Assembly (NCBI RefSeq): GCF_003284895.1
Contig: NZ_QMDV01000002.1
Coordinates: forward strand, 434,001 to 498,000
Direction of reading: 5' to 3'
Source of the DNA: Pontibacter arcticus
GTDB taxonomy: Bacteria > Bacteroidota > Bacteroidia > Cytophagales > Hymenobacteraceae
DNA length: 64,000 nt
This document shows, piece after piece, positions 51,961 through 60,772 of the stretch; position 1 is the stretch's first letter, and each line of letters begins with the position of its first letter. Under the pieces are notes generated by a model. It did not search any database. It had not been told where the DNA came from and saw nothing but the letters and a program-made list of their open reading frames with translations. A program made the position numbers and the translations under genes.

Positions 51961-52746
51961 TTAATAGGCCAGCGTAAAATGCTCTTTAGGCTGCGTTGTC
52001 CGGAAAAAAACAAGACCGATAAAGTATAAATCTACGGTTTGGCGCACCTGCGGGTGCTGTTTTATACTTTCCCAGGCTTGTTTCATTTCATCGGACCAGT
52101 AAATATCATCCATCACAAAAACGCTGTCTTCGTGGTGCCTGGTCAGGCAGGCTTCAAAATAGCGCATAGTAGGCTCGTAGCGGTGGTTGCCATCAAAAAA
52201 AACGAAATCAAGCTGCTTTATAGGTTGCAGTTGTTTAGCTAAGGTATGATCCAGGTTGCCGATAACCTGATTTATATTGGCCAGGTTAAGCTGTTCAAAA
52301 TTGGCTTTGGCAGTTTGCGCGATAGCCGGGCAACCTTCAAATGTATAAATATTGACTTCTGAGTTTGCTTTAGCCAGATAGGAAGTTGTGATGCCAAGTG
52401 AAGTACCCAACTCAAAAACAGTATTTGGTTTAAAATGCTGTACCAACCTGTAAAGCAACTGGCTATACTTGGCTGGCTTGGCTGAGTTGCGCGCAATTTC
52501 ATTTATACTTCGCTCGCGCTGGTTCGTTACTTTAGAGCCTGCCCCAAAATCGGTTACGTTAATTTTCCGTTTATCCTGCAGCAATTCCTTTCGCAGCGCT
52601 TCCACGGAAGTATAACTTTCATACTTTTCCTTATCGAGTATGACGTTTTGGTAAAGCTGGAAAATGAAAGGGGAGTGCACGCCATGCAGTTTTAAGGCAC
52701 GAAGCCGGTACTGCAAATAATCGAAAGCCTGGCTAAAAACTGACAC
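51961..52746 (-). CDS. Class I SAM-dependent methyltransferase
   Basis: 261 residues. An N-terminal part (QYRLRALKLHGVHSPFIFQLYQ) typical of a Bacteroidota O-methyltransferase-like family is followed by the Rossmann fold: ELGTSLGITTSYLAK as SAM motif I, YTFEGCPAIAQTAKANFEQL as motif II, and FVFFDGNHRYEPTMRYFE. HEDSVFVMDDIYWSDEMKQAW completes the pattern. The acceptor is unknown. It is convergent with the DUF695 gene, with only one base between the stops. Confidence 0.8.
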   Translation of the reverse strand: MSVFSQAFDYLQYRLRALKLHGVHSPFIFQLYQNVILDKEKYESYTSVEALRKELLQDKRKINVTDFGAGSKVTNQRERSINEIARNSAKPAKYSQLLYRLVQHFKPNTVFELGTSLGITTSYLAKANSEVNIYTFEGCPAIAQTAKANFEQLNLANINQVIGNLDHTLAKQLQPIKQLDFVFFDGNHRYEPTMRYFEACLTRHHEDSVFVMDDIYWSDEMKQAWESIKQHPQVRQTVDLYFIGLVFFRTTQPKEHFTLAY

Positions 52747-52823
52747 GTAAGGGAATTGTAAAGGGCGATAGCAGCCATACTTTATACTTTAAAACGAATC
52801 GGGCAAAGTATAAAATGCAGGCT

Positions 52824-53210
52824 TTAGTTTAGTTTATAAGGTACGATCAGGGTGAACTCCGGAATGGTGGCGTCAAACTGTTTTCCGTCCAGCAAGCGCT
52901 CCATCAGGTAAGTGCCGCGCATTTTGCCCAGGCCGGTTTTCAGGTTACAACCAGATACGTATTCATGCAGTTCGCCGGGCTCTAAAACGGGCTGTTGCCC
53001 TACCACGCCTTCGCCTTCCACTTCTCTCACCACGCCGGTCGCATCATGAATATACCAGTGTCTGCGAAGCAACTTTATGGTAAATTCACTTTTATTTTCT
53101 ATTTTAATCCTATAAGCAAAAACAAAGTGCTGCTGGATGGGGTTAGAATAATCGGGCAAATAATTCATGGTAACGCTTACCTTTACGCCTTCAGTTGTTG
53201 TAGTTTCCAT
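52824..53210 (-). CDS. apaG: ApaG domain protein
   Basis: 128 residues, the usual ApaG length. Seen: VKVSVTMNYLPDYSNPIQQHFVFAYRIKI, then LLRRHWYIHDATGVVREVEGEGVVGQQPVL and LEPGELHEYVSGC in order. ApaG is a fibronectin-like fold linked in enterobacteria to Co2+ resistance and Mg2+ efflux; its molecular activity is not established. Single gene, 77 bp from its neighbour. The ATG at 53210 lies 100 bp from the divergent ung gene. Confidence 0.92.
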   Translation of the reverse strand: METTTTEGVKVSVTMNYLPDYSNPIQQHFVFAYRIKIENKSEFTIKLLRRHWYIHDATGVVREVEGEGVVGQQPVLEPGELHEYVSGCNLKTGLGKMRGTYLMERLLDGKQFDATIPEFTLIVPYKLN

Positions 53211-53310
53211 AAATCTGGTATGTTAAAAAAGTAATCGAAACCATTTAATATAGTTAATTTCTGGGTAGTACGTGGTTTCCAAAAAGTATAACTGATTTCC
53301 CTACGATGTT

Positions 53311-53973
53311 ATGAATGTAAAGATAGAAGAAAGCTGGCAAACTGTCCTGCATGAGGAGTTCGAAAAGCCTTATTTCAAGAATCTCGTTTCATTTGTTAAA
53401 GACGAGTACACTACGCAAAAAGTTTATCCGCCGGGTAACCTGATCTTTAATGCTTTTCAGAAATGCCCGTTTGATAAAGTAAAGGTAGTTATACTTGGTC
53501 AGGATCCCTACCACGGACCCAACCAGGCAAACGGGCTGGCTTTTTCTGTGAGTGATGCCGTTCGTATTCCGCCGTCACTTCTCAACATATTCAAAGAGAT
53601 CAAAAACGACATCGGCAAAGACATGCCCTCCACCGGAAACCTGGAACGTTGGGCCGAGCAGGGCGTACTTTTACTAAATGCTACTTTAACTGTACGGGCA
53701 AGCGATGCCGGCTCGCACCAGAAAAAAGGATGGGAGCAGTTTACGGATGCCGTTGTCCAGAAAATTAACGAGGAGAAAGAGCACGTCGTATTTATACTTT
53801 GGGGCGCTTATGCCCAAAAGAAAGGCGCTTTTATAGATGAACGCAAGCATTTAGTTTTGAAAGCAGCTCATCCATCCCCTTTTGCAGCCGACCGCGGTTT
53901 TTTCGGAACGCATCATTTCAGTAAAGCCAATGCGTATTTAAAAGAACACGGCGAAAAGCCGATTGAATGGTAA
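53311..53973 (+). CDS. ung: Uracil-DNA glycosylase
   Basis: Removes uracil from DNA in base-excision repair. 220 residues, family 1 UDG. Seen: water-activating motif GQDPYHGPNQANGLAFSV from residue 63, LLLNATLTVRASDAGSHQ with the uracil-binding asparagine, and the DNA intercalation loop AAHPSPFAADRGFFGTHHF with the catalytic histidine. Terminator directly after. The start ATG at 53311 is consistent with family N-termini. Confidence 0.97.
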   Translation: MNVKIEESWQTVLHEEFEKPYFKNLVSFVKDEYTTQKVYPPGNLIFNAFQKCPFDKVKVVILGQDPYHGPNQANGLAFSVSDAVRIPPSLLNIFKEIKNDIGKDMPSTGNLERWAEQGVLLLNATLTVRASDAGSHQKKGWEQFTDAVVQKINEEKEHVVFILWGAYAQKKGAFIDERKHLVLKAAHPSPFAADRGFFGTHHFSKANAYLKEHGEKPIEW

Positions 53974-53988
53974 GAATGTTTTATAACA

Positions 53989-54020
53989 AAAAAAGCCGGC
54001 AAGTATAGCCGGCTTTTTTG
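53989..54020. terminator. Bidirectional terminator with AAGTATA loop
   Basis: AAAAAAGCCGGC (53989-54000) pairs with GCCGGCTTTTTT (54008-54019). The 7-nt loop is exactly AAGTATA, the over-represented word of this genome. It closes ung and lepB. Confidence 0.9.
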
Positions 54021-54040
54021 TTAGTGGTAAGTATAAGTTT

Positions 54041-55147
54041 CTATTCGATCATGTTGAACAGGCGGTTCCAGCGGATGCTGTTTAAGAAACTGCCATTCGC
54101 ATCCGAAGACATCCAGATCAATACAGCCTTTCCTACGATGTGGTCTTCCGGTACAAATCCCCAATAGCGTGAATCAAGTGAGTTGTGGCGGTTATCGCCC
54201 ATCATAAAGTAATAGTCCTGCTTAAATGTATACTCCGTAACGTCTTTGTTATTCATATACAACCTGCCATCTCTAACTTCTGCATTTTCGTTGTGCTCAT
54301 AACCAAGTATAATCTTCTCGTAAAAAGGAAGCGATTCAGGTGTTATGGCTACTGTAACGCCTTCTTTCGGGATATAGAGCGGTCCGAAATTATCTTTGTT
54401 CCAGGCATATTTGCTAGGTACCTGCGGAAACACGGCAGGCTCTATTTCGCTTGGCTGAGAGATGTTTGCAATGACCTGCTTTATAAAGTCAAGTTTCTCC
54501 AGCTCTGCTGCTTGTGCAGGTGTGGTGTGTACGGCATAACCGCCCTGTATCGGCTGGATCAAGGTGATCTTACGGTCGTCGAAAAACTTGTTGCCCAACT
54601 GGCTGTCAGTCACAATTAAGTAGCTGGATTGCATCTCAGTCGGGTTTTCCATTGGTTTCCCGTTAAAGTAAACCTGTGCGTTACGGATGCTGAGTGAATC
54701 TCCTGGCAAGCCTACACAACGCTTGATATAATTGGTGCGCAGATCGGCTGGATGATGTTCTTCCGGCGGAAAATTAAATACCACTACATCGCCACGGCTA
54801 ACTTCCGAAAAGCCCGGCAAGCGGTAAGAAGGTAACTGGATAGCATCCGAATAAGAAGGAATGTTGGTACCCCAGATAGTCTGGTGGGTAAGCGGAACCT
54901 GAAGCGGTGTAATAGGCGTACGCGGGCCGTAGTGCAGTTTGCTTACAAACAGAAAATCACCCACCAGCAACGACCGCTCCATGGAAGGAGTAGGGATGGT
55001 ATAGGCTTCAAATGTAGCCCAACGGATTAAGCTGGCAGCAATTACAGCAAACAGAATGGCATCGCCCCATTCGCGTAAAAATCCTTTTTTCTTTTTCGGT
55101 GTTCTGGTTTGGGGGGCTTTCTCCCAAAATTTTACGTTCATCTGCAC
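54041..55147 (-). CDS. lepB: Signal peptidase I
   Basis: Cleaves signal peptides on the periplasmic side of the inner membrane. 368 residues with a membrane anchor at about 28-44 (GDAILFAVIAASLIRWATF). Catalytic serine S55 in IPTPSMERSLLVGDF, general base K142 in YIKRCVGLPGD, and box E MMGDNRHNSLDSRYWGFV. The insert of about 150 residues between box D and E is usual in Bacteroidota enzymes. First gene product of the minus-strand run that ends here; it follows dapB by 9 bp and is probably co-transcribed with it. Confidence 0.95.
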   Translation of the reverse strand: MQMNVKFWEKAPQTRTPKKKKGFLREWGDAILFAVIAASLIRWATFEAYTIPTPSMERSLLVGDFLFVSKLHYGPRTPITPLQVPLTHQTIWGTNIPSYSDAIQLPSYRLPGFSEVSRGDVVVFNFPPEEHHPADLRTNYIKRCVGLPGDSLSIRNAQVYFNGKPMENPTEMQSSYLIVTDSQLGNKFFDDRKITLIQPIQGGYAVHTTPAQAAELEKLDFIKQVIANISQPSEIEPAVFPQVPSKYAWNKDNFGPLYIPKEGVTVAITPESLPFYEKIILGYEHNENAEVRDGRLYMNNKDVTEYTFKQDYYFMMGDNRHNSLDSRYWGFVPEDHIVGKAVLIWMSSDANGSFLNSIRWNRLFNMIE

Positions 55148-55156
55148 TAACTTAGG

Positions 55157-55873
55157 TTACAGGTTTAGCATGTCTTTCATCCCGAATACGCCTTTGCGGT
55201 TCTGGATCCACTCGGCTGCCATAACTGCACCTTCAGCAAAACCAGTCCGGCTGTGGGCAATGTGGGCAAGCTCAATTTGGTCTACTTCGGAGCTGTACGT
55301 TACAATGTGTGTACCTACTACATCAGGCTCCCGCTCCGAAGCAATGTTCAATTTAGTTTTTTCTTCCGGATTATCTGCAATCCAGCCATCCAGGTTTGGG
55401 TAATGCGCTAAAATTCCTTCGGCTGTGGTAATACCGGTGCCGCTTGGCTTATCTACTTTCTGTAGATGGTGTATTTCCCGGATACCAGTCTGGTACTCCT
55501 TATAGGCCTGCATGCGGCTGGCAATATATTCATTAAAATGAAAGAACAGGTTTACACCAACGCTGTAGTTGGAAGCGTAAAAGAATGCCCCGCTATGCGC
55601 CTGGCAAAGTTTTTCTGCTTCGTTATACTTATCGAGCCAGCCGGTAGAGCCACTCACAACCGGAATACCAGCCTCCAAACAATAGGAAATATTGACAAAT
55701 GCAGCTTCGGGATGGGTAAATTCAATCGCTGCATCAGTAATAGCAGAAGTATAATTTTGCAGTGTTTCTGCGTTCTGATGGCTGATTTTACCTACGATGG
55801 TATGGCCTTTGGCTAAGGCTGTCTGCTCAATGGTTTTGCCCATTTTGCCGTAGCCTATTAGTAAAATTCTCAT
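55157..55873 (-). CDS. dapB: 4-hydroxy-tetrahydrodipicolinate reductase
   Basis: Reduces hydroxy-tetrahydrodipicolinate in the lysine/diaminopimelate pathway. 238 residues. Seen: nucleotide-binding GYGKMGKTIEQ at residues 7-17, IEFTHPEA, SGSTGW, and the active-site HHLQKVDKPSGTGITTAEGI with the catalytic His-His and Lys. Its ATG overlaps the stop of the DUF5683 gene by four bases. Confidence 0.94.
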   Translation of the reverse strand: MRILLIGYGKMGKTIEQTALAKGHTIVGKISHQNAETLQNYTSAITDAAIEFTHPEAAFVNISYCLEAGIPVVSGSTGWLDKYNEAEKLCQAHSGAFFYASNYSVGVNLFFHFNEYIASRMQAYKEYQTGIREIHHLQKVDKPSGTGITTAEGILAHYPNLDGWIADNPEEKTKLNIASEREPDVVGTHIVTYSSEVDQIELAHIAHSRTGFAEGAVMAAEWIQNRKGVFGMKDMLNL

Positions 55874-56562
55874 TTGGTTGTATAAAGCGTAAAGGTGATG
55901 CCGGGAACGAGGCCCGTTTTATAAGCAGGGGAAGCATAAACCGGAACCAGCGTAGGCTGCACGTTAAAGCCCAGGTCATCACTCACATCAAAGGTTTTGA
56001 GGTGGGCATGTACGTATGCTTCCGCTATATTCAGGCCATAGGCAAGTATAGACAGTAAAACAGTCAGGTCGCGGTTGCGGCGGTAAAAGTCGCGGCTCGA
56101 GCGCAGGTTTTCTTTGCCTCTCGGGAAAGTTTCGGAATAGTAAACAGGTGATGCAGCATACTTATCGATCGTGTTCGGGTCGCCGTCGTTTCGGATAAGT
56201 AAAGCTTTCCTGAAGTCCTGGTACTTGTTGTTGTTATCGATCAGAAAGTAACCTAAAACGCCGCCTGCTGCATAAATGATCGGTACTTTCCAGATAGCTT
56301 TGTTATATACTTGGCCAGCTCCCGGAAGTAACGCAGAGTATAAAGCGGCTTTTGCCGGTCTGTCCCAGGTGCTCAGAAAGAAGCCGCCGGCTGTATCTGC
56401 AACAGGTACTTTAGTAGCGAGCGTAAGCGTATCCGGCAGGGTTGTCGTTTGTACCGCAACAGAATCCGGGCCGGCCGTAATAACCTGAGCCTTTCCGGCT
56501 ATCGGCAACAAATACATGCCTGCACTTATGATTGCTACAACTATGCCCTGTGTCAGCTTCAT
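55870..56562 (-). CDS. DUF5683 domain protein, exported
   Basis: 230 residues with a signal peptide (IVVAIISAGMYLLPIAGKAQ, cleavage after AQ-like end). Conserved core: DRPAKAALYSALLPGAGQVYNKAIWKVPIIYAAGG with a hydrophobic hairpin, and YYSETFPRGKENLRSSRDFYRRNRDLTVLLSILAYGLNIAEAYVHAHL. This is the DUF5683 family typical of Bacteroidota, here in its known setting next to parB. The role is unknown; an envelope location is likely. Confidence 0.85.
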   Translation of the reverse strand: MKLTQGIVVAIISAGMYLLPIAGKAQVITAGPDSVAVQTTTLPDTLTLATKVPVADTAGGFFLSTWDRPAKAALYSALLPGAGQVYNKAIWKVPIIYAAGGVLGYFLIDNNNKYQDFRKALLIRNDGDPNTIDKYAASPVYYSETFPRGKENLRSSRDFYRRNRDLTVLLSILAYGLNIAEAYVHAHLKTFDVSDDLGFNVQPTLVPVYASPAYKTGLVPGITFTLYTTK

Positions 56563-56568
56563 GTATAC

Positions 56569-57483
56569 TTAGTAATTAAGTAAATCCAGGATTCGGTTAA
56601 GCTCATCTACCGATACAAAAGGAATCTTGATCTCGCCTTTGCCGTCGTTATTAGCTTTCACCATAATTTTGGTTCCGAACTGGGAAGAAAGTTTGGTCTC
56701 CACGGTTTTCAGTTCCTGATCATACTTGTTAAAGGAAAGCTTTTGCTGGGGATCTGGTTTCTTATTGGCATTCTGGACGTTACGCACCAGTTCCTCTACC
56801 TTCCGAACCGACAATTCTTCAGCCACTACCTTTTTATAGATCTCCAGTTGGTTTTCTACGGTATCGATATTGATCAGGGCACGGGCGTGGCCCATAGAGA
56901 TTACATTGTCGCGCAAACCAATCTGGATAGCAGGCGGCAACTTTAACAGGCGCAGGTAGTTGGTTACGGTCGTTCTTTTCTTGCCAACACGGTCGCCGAG
57001 TTCTTCCTGTTTCAGGCTGCATTCGGTTAACAGGCGCTGATAGGATAAAGCGATCTCGATCGCGTTGAGGCTTTCACGCTGGATGTTCTCGATCAGGGCC
57101 ATTTCCAGCATTTGCTGGTCGTCGGCCTTGCGGATATATGCCGGAATAACCGTAAGCCCGGCCATTTTAGAGGCCTGATAACGACGCTCACCAGATATCA
57201 GCTGGTAGGTGTTCTGGTCTAACTGACGAACAGTGATCGGCTGAATAATGCCTTGTATGCGAATGGAATCAGCCAGTTCTTCCAATGCAGCCTGATCGAA
57301 ATGGGTTCGTGGCTGAAAAGGGTTTGTCTGGATCTGATCAATGGCTATATCTGCGATGGTATTTAAAGCATTTAAGGTTGTCGAATCAATTTTGCCCGTG
57401 TATTTGTTGCCTTCCAGTAAAGAGGAAAGGCCACGGCCGAGGCCGCCCGAACGCTTTGCTGCTGAATTGTTTTTGTCAGACAT
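56569..57483 (-). CDS. parB: Chromosome partitioning protein ParB
   Basis: 304 residues. GLGRGLSSLLEGN N-terminus, the CTP-binding ParB core QIQTNPFQPRTHFDQAALEELADSI with SGERRYQASKMAG and the arginine-rich box, helix-turn-helix (LTECSLKQEELGDRVGKKRTTVTNYLRLL), and the C-terminal dimerisation domain (KIPFVSVDELNRILDLLN). It binds parS sites and slides on DNA as a clamp. No parS site was recognised in the window. It is 12 bp from parA. Confidence 0.95.
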   Translation of the reverse strand: MSDKNNSAAKRSGGLGRGLSSLLEGNKYTGKIDSTTLNALNTIADIAIDQIQTNPFQPRTHFDQAALEELADSIRIQGIIQPITVRQLDQNTYQLISGERRYQASKMAGLTVIPAYIRKADDQQMLEMALIENIQRESLNAIEIALSYQRLLTECSLKQEELGDRVGKKRTTVTNYLRLLKLPPAIQIGLRDNVISMGHARALINIDTVENQLEIYKKVVAEELSVRKVEELVRNVQNANKKPDPQQKLSFNKYDQELKTVETKLSSQFGTKIMVKANNDGKGEIKIPFVSVDELNRILDLLNY

Positions 57484-57495
57484 GTAAAAATAAAA

Positions 57496-58281
57496 TTATT
57501 TTTCCAGCGCTACTACGCTGTTCTTCTCTGCAATCTCCCTTGCCAGGTTCAGGTAGCTCATGGCACCTTTGCTTTCCGCATCATGCAGAATGGCAGGTAA
57601 ACCAAAGCTTGGGGATTCGCTCAACTTCACATTTCGGGGTATGATCGTATCAAAAACCATTTGCTGAAAGTGGGTTTTCACTTCTTCCACTACCTGGTTA
57701 GATAAACGCAGGCGCACGTCATACATTGTTAACAGGATACCTTCAATTGCCAGATCCGGGTTAAGCCGCGACTGAATGATCTTAATCGTATTCAACAGTT
57801 TGCCTAATCCTTCCAAGGCGAAATACTCGCACTGCACCGGTATAGCTACAGAATCTGCTGCTGTTAGTGAGTTTACAGTGATCAAACCAAGCGAAGGAGA
57901 GCAGTCGATGATAATGAAATCATACTTCTCGCGCAGCGGAGCCAGGGCTTCGCGCATTTTTTCTTCGCGGTTAGGCAAATTGATCATTTCCACTTCGGCA
58001 CCAACCAGGTCGATATGCGAAGGAATCAGATCCAGAAATTCGATCGTGGCAGACTGAAGTATAATATCTTCGGCTTTCACGTCTTCTACCATGCATTCGT
58101 AAATGCTGCTGGTAATGGTGGCCGGATCGAAGCCAAGGCCGGACGTGGCATTGGCCTGCGGATCAGCATCCACTAAAAGTGTTTTAAATTCGAGGGCTGC
58201 TAAACTGGCGGCCAGGTTTATAGCTGTTGTGGTTTTACCCACGCCACCTTTCTGATTAGCAACTGCAATAATTTTTCCCAT
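57496..58281 (-). CDS. parA: Chromosome partitioning ATPase ParA
   Basis: 261 residues. Deviant Walker A motif [19 protein letters not shown] at residues 10-28, [13 protein letters not shown] as the Walker A' region, and [18 protein letters not shown] as Walker B. ParA drives segregation of ParB-bound origins. It lies upstream of parB in the usual order, and downstream of the metal-dependent hydrolase gene (7 bp). Confidence 0.96.
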   Translation of the reverse strand: MGKIIAVANQKGGVGKTTTAINLAASLAALEFKTLLVDADPQANATSGLGFDPATITSSIYECMVEDVKAEDIILQSATIEFLDLIPSHIDLVGAEVEMINLPNREEKMREALAPLREKYDFIIIDCSPSLGLITVNSLTAADSVAIPVQCEYFALEGLGKLLNTIKIIQSRLNPDLAIEGILLTMYDVRLRLSNQVVEEVKTHFQQMVFDTIIPRNVKLSESPSFGLPAILHDAESKGAMSYLNLAREIAEKNSVVALEK

Positions 58282-58288
58282 CTATACT

Positions 58289-58969
58289 TTATAGGCTTAT
58301 GGTTTGGCCTATCTCCATCAAAATAAGTTCTTTATCTGCCATTCTGGCTACGTCCTTCACTTCCTCATGGTCAATCTCGATGTAAGGGAAGGTATCATAA
58401 TGCATTCCGATCACTTTATCTACCTGCACAAAATCTGCTGCGATCATGGCATCCTGTATATCCATGGTAAAGTTATCACCGATAGGAAGCAAGGCAAAAT
58501 CCAGGTCAAAAATCTCCGGGATCAGCTTCATATCATAAGTAAGCGCGGTATCACCGGCAAAGTAAAAGGTTTTCTCAGGTGATTCTACCACAAAACCGGC
58601 TGCAGCGCCCCCGTACGTACCATCCGGCAAAGAATTGGAGTGGATCGCATTTACCATTTTCACGGTTCCGAAAGGCAGGGATACCTTTCCGCCGATGTTC
58701 ATCGGGTGTGTTTTCTCAACGCCTTTGTTACCAAACCAATCAGCAATTTCGAACGATGCTACTATGGTGGCATTGTTATTTTTTGCAATTTGCTCAGCGT
58801 CAGCTACGTGGTCGGTGTGGCCATGTGATAACAGGATATAATCAGCCTTGATGCTGTTAACGTCTATATGCGAGGCAAGCTGGTTGGGCGAAATAAAAGG
58901 ATCAAATAAAACCTTGTGTTCACCTATTTCAAATAAAAAGCAGGACTGTCCGTAGTACGTTATTTTCAT
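58289..58969 (-). CDS. Metal-dependent hydrolase, UPF0173/MBL fold
   Basis: 226 residues of the metallo-beta-lactamase fold. Metal ligands: SHGHTDH at residues 48-54 (H49, H51, D53, H54), H113-type in NAIHSNSLPDG, and AGDTAL; a second ligand set in GMHYDTFPYIEID. UPF0173 proteins are linked to hydrolysis of an unknown substrate. It heads the parA-parB-DUF5683-dapB-lepB run. Start ATG at 58969; the divergent peptide-binding gene starts 74 bp away. Confidence 0.85.
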   Translation of the reverse strand: MKITYYGQSCFLFEIGEHKVLFDPFISPNQLASHIDVNSIKADYILLSHGHTDHVADAEQIAKNNNATIVASFEIADWFGNKGVEKTHPMNIGGKVSLPFGTVKMVNAIHSNSLPDGTYGGAAAGFVVESPEKTFYFAGDTALTYDMKLIPEIFDLDFALLPIGDNFTMDIQDAMIAADFVQVDKVIGMHYDTFPYIEIDHEEVKDVARMADKELILMEIGQTISL

Positions 58970-59042
58970 AATCTGTGTAGTTTTAAAGCTCCAAGGTTAG
59001 TTATACTTGCACAAAGATACGTTATTTTACCTACTTTACCCG

Positions 59043-60698
59043 ATGCATTCCAGAACCGTTTCTATATTTTTATTCACACTTTCGAGCCTTATTTTTTCCT
59101 GTTCTGATGGCAGTAAAGAGCAGGACGGCAAACAGGTTTTCAGGTATAATCAACCTGAAGCTTTGTCTTCGCTTGACCCGGCATTTGCCCGTAACCAGGC
59201 CAATATCTGGGCAAGCACGCAACTTTATAACGGACTCGTGGAACTGGACCAGCAACTAAAGACCGGGCCAGGTATTGCCAAAAGCTGGCAGGTATCCGAA
59301 GACGGAAAAGTTTATACTTTCAATTTAAGAGACGATGTATACTTTCATGACAGTGAAATATTTAACGGAGGTAAGGGTAGGAGGGTAACTGCCAAGGATT
59401 TTGAATACAGCTTTAAACGCATCGTAGATCCGGCTTCCGCCAGCACGGGCGCCTGGATTTTTAACGATAAGGTTTTAAGCGATAAAAATGGCGTGATCTC
59501 GGATACGGCTTTCCTGGCGGTAAACGATAGCACGTTTAAAGTATACCTGAACGAGCCATTTATCGCTTTCCTGGAAATACTGACGATGCCATATGCTTTT
59601 GTGGTGCCGCAAGAGGCTGTAGCAAAGTATGGCAAAGATTTCCGGGCAAATCCGGTGGGTACGGGGCCGTTTATGTTTAAGCTCTGGGACGAAGGCAACG
59701 CCATTGTTCTGCACCGCAACCCGCGCTACTGGAAAAAGGATCAGCAAGGCAAACAATTACCTTACCTGGATGCAGTGCAGATCTCATTTATAACAGACCG
59801 TAAATCTGAGTTTCTGACGTTTATGCAGGGCAAACTGGATTTCCTATCGGGAATACGGGAAGGCTCCCGTGATCTGATCCTGAAAAATGACGGCACCGTG
59901 CAGGATGATTTTAAAGGAAAGTTTACCGTACAGAAAGTACCCTACTTAAATACCGAGTATATCGGCTTTCAACTCGACCCAGCTAATCTGAAAGAAACTA
60001 ACCCGGCGCTGCAGAATAAGAAAGTACGGCAAGCCCTCAACTATGCCATCAACAAAAAAGAAATGCTGGCTTACTTTCGGAACAATGTAGGTATTCCCGG
60101 CCATTCAGGTATGGTACCGCCGTCATTGCCATCTTTCAGCCAGGAGAATGTGCCCGGCTATACGTATGATCCAAAAAAAGCAGCAGCATTACTGCAGGAA
60201 GCGGGTTATACTTCGGCTAAGCCGCTTAAAATGCGCTTAAGTACCGTTACTGATCAGAAAGAACTGGCAGAATACTTACAAAAGAAATGGGCAGAAATAG
60301 GAGCACAGGTGCAAATTGACATTAACCAGTCGCCTGCCCACCAGGAAAGCGTGGACAACGGCAGAGCGCCATTCTTTATGAAAAGCTGGCTAGGCGATTA
60401 CCCGGATGCGGAAAACTACCTGGCTTTATTTTACAGTAAAAACTTTTCGCCGGCAGGGCCAAATAAAACGCATTTCAAAAACGAAACCTTTGACCGCTTA
60501 TACGAGCAGGCAAACCTGGAACAAGATATTACAAAGCGCTGGAAGCTTTACCAGGAAATGGATAAGATTGTGGTAGAAGAAAGTCCCGTGATCGTGCTTT
60601 TTTATGATGAAGTAGTTCGTCTTACGCAAAATAATATTGAGGGCCTGGAAGCAAACCCGATGAATACCCTCAAACTGGAGCGTGTCAGAAAAAAGTAA
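59043..60698 (+). CDS. ABC transporter substrate-binding lipoprotein, peptide type
   Basis: 551 residues from ATG 59043. A lipoprotein signal (TVSIFLFTLSSLIFSC, cysteine near residue 19) leads into an SBP family 5 (OppA/DppA-like) fold: EALSSLDPAFARNQANIWAS, GDVYFHDSEI-like YTFNLRDDVYFHDS, RVTAKDFEYSFKRIVDP, PFMFKLWDEGN, VRQALNYAINKKEML, and LGDYPDAENYLALFYS. No permease or ATPase genes are adjacent, so it is either an orphan that feeds a distant transporter or a peptide scavenger of another kind. Confidence 0.88.
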   Translation: MHSRTVSIFLFTLSSLIFSCSDGSKEQDGKQVFRYNQPEALSSLDPAFARNQANIWASTQLYNGLVELDQQLKTGPGIAKSWQVSEDGKVYTFNLRDDVYFHDSEIFNGGKGRRVTAKDFEYSFKRIVDPASASTGAWIFNDKVLSDKNGVISDTAFLAVNDSTFKVYLNEPFIAFLEILTMPYAFVVPQEAVAKYGKDFRANPVGTGPFMFKLWDEGNAIVLHRNPRYWKKDQQGKQLPYLDAVQISFITDRKSEFLTFMQGKLDFLSGIREGSRDLILKNDGTVQDDFKGKFTVQKVPYLNTEYIGFQLDPANLKETNPALQNKKVRQALNYAINKKEMLAYFRNNVGIPGHSGMVPPSLPSFSQENVPGYTYDPKKAAALLQEAGYTSAKPLKMRLSTVTDQKELAEYLQKKWAEIGAQVQIDINQSPAHQESVDNGRAPFFMKSWLGDYPDAENYLALFYSKNFSPAGPNKTHFKNETFDRLYEQANLEQDITKRWKLYQEMDKIVVEESPVIVLFYDEVVRLTQNNIEGLEANPMNTLKLERVRKK

Positions 60699-60713
60699 AT
60701 AAAACAAAGTATA

Positions 60714-60754
60714 AAAAAAGGCCAGCAACTATAATTAGCTGCTGGCCTTTTAAT
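60714..60754. terminator. Bidirectional terminator
   Basis: AAAAAGGCCAGCA (60716-60727) pairs with TGCTGGCCTTTT around ACTATAATTAGC. It closes the peptide-binding gene and the convergent stress-protein gene. Confidence 0.88.
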
Positions 60755-60772
60755 TAGATATACTTAATTCAA

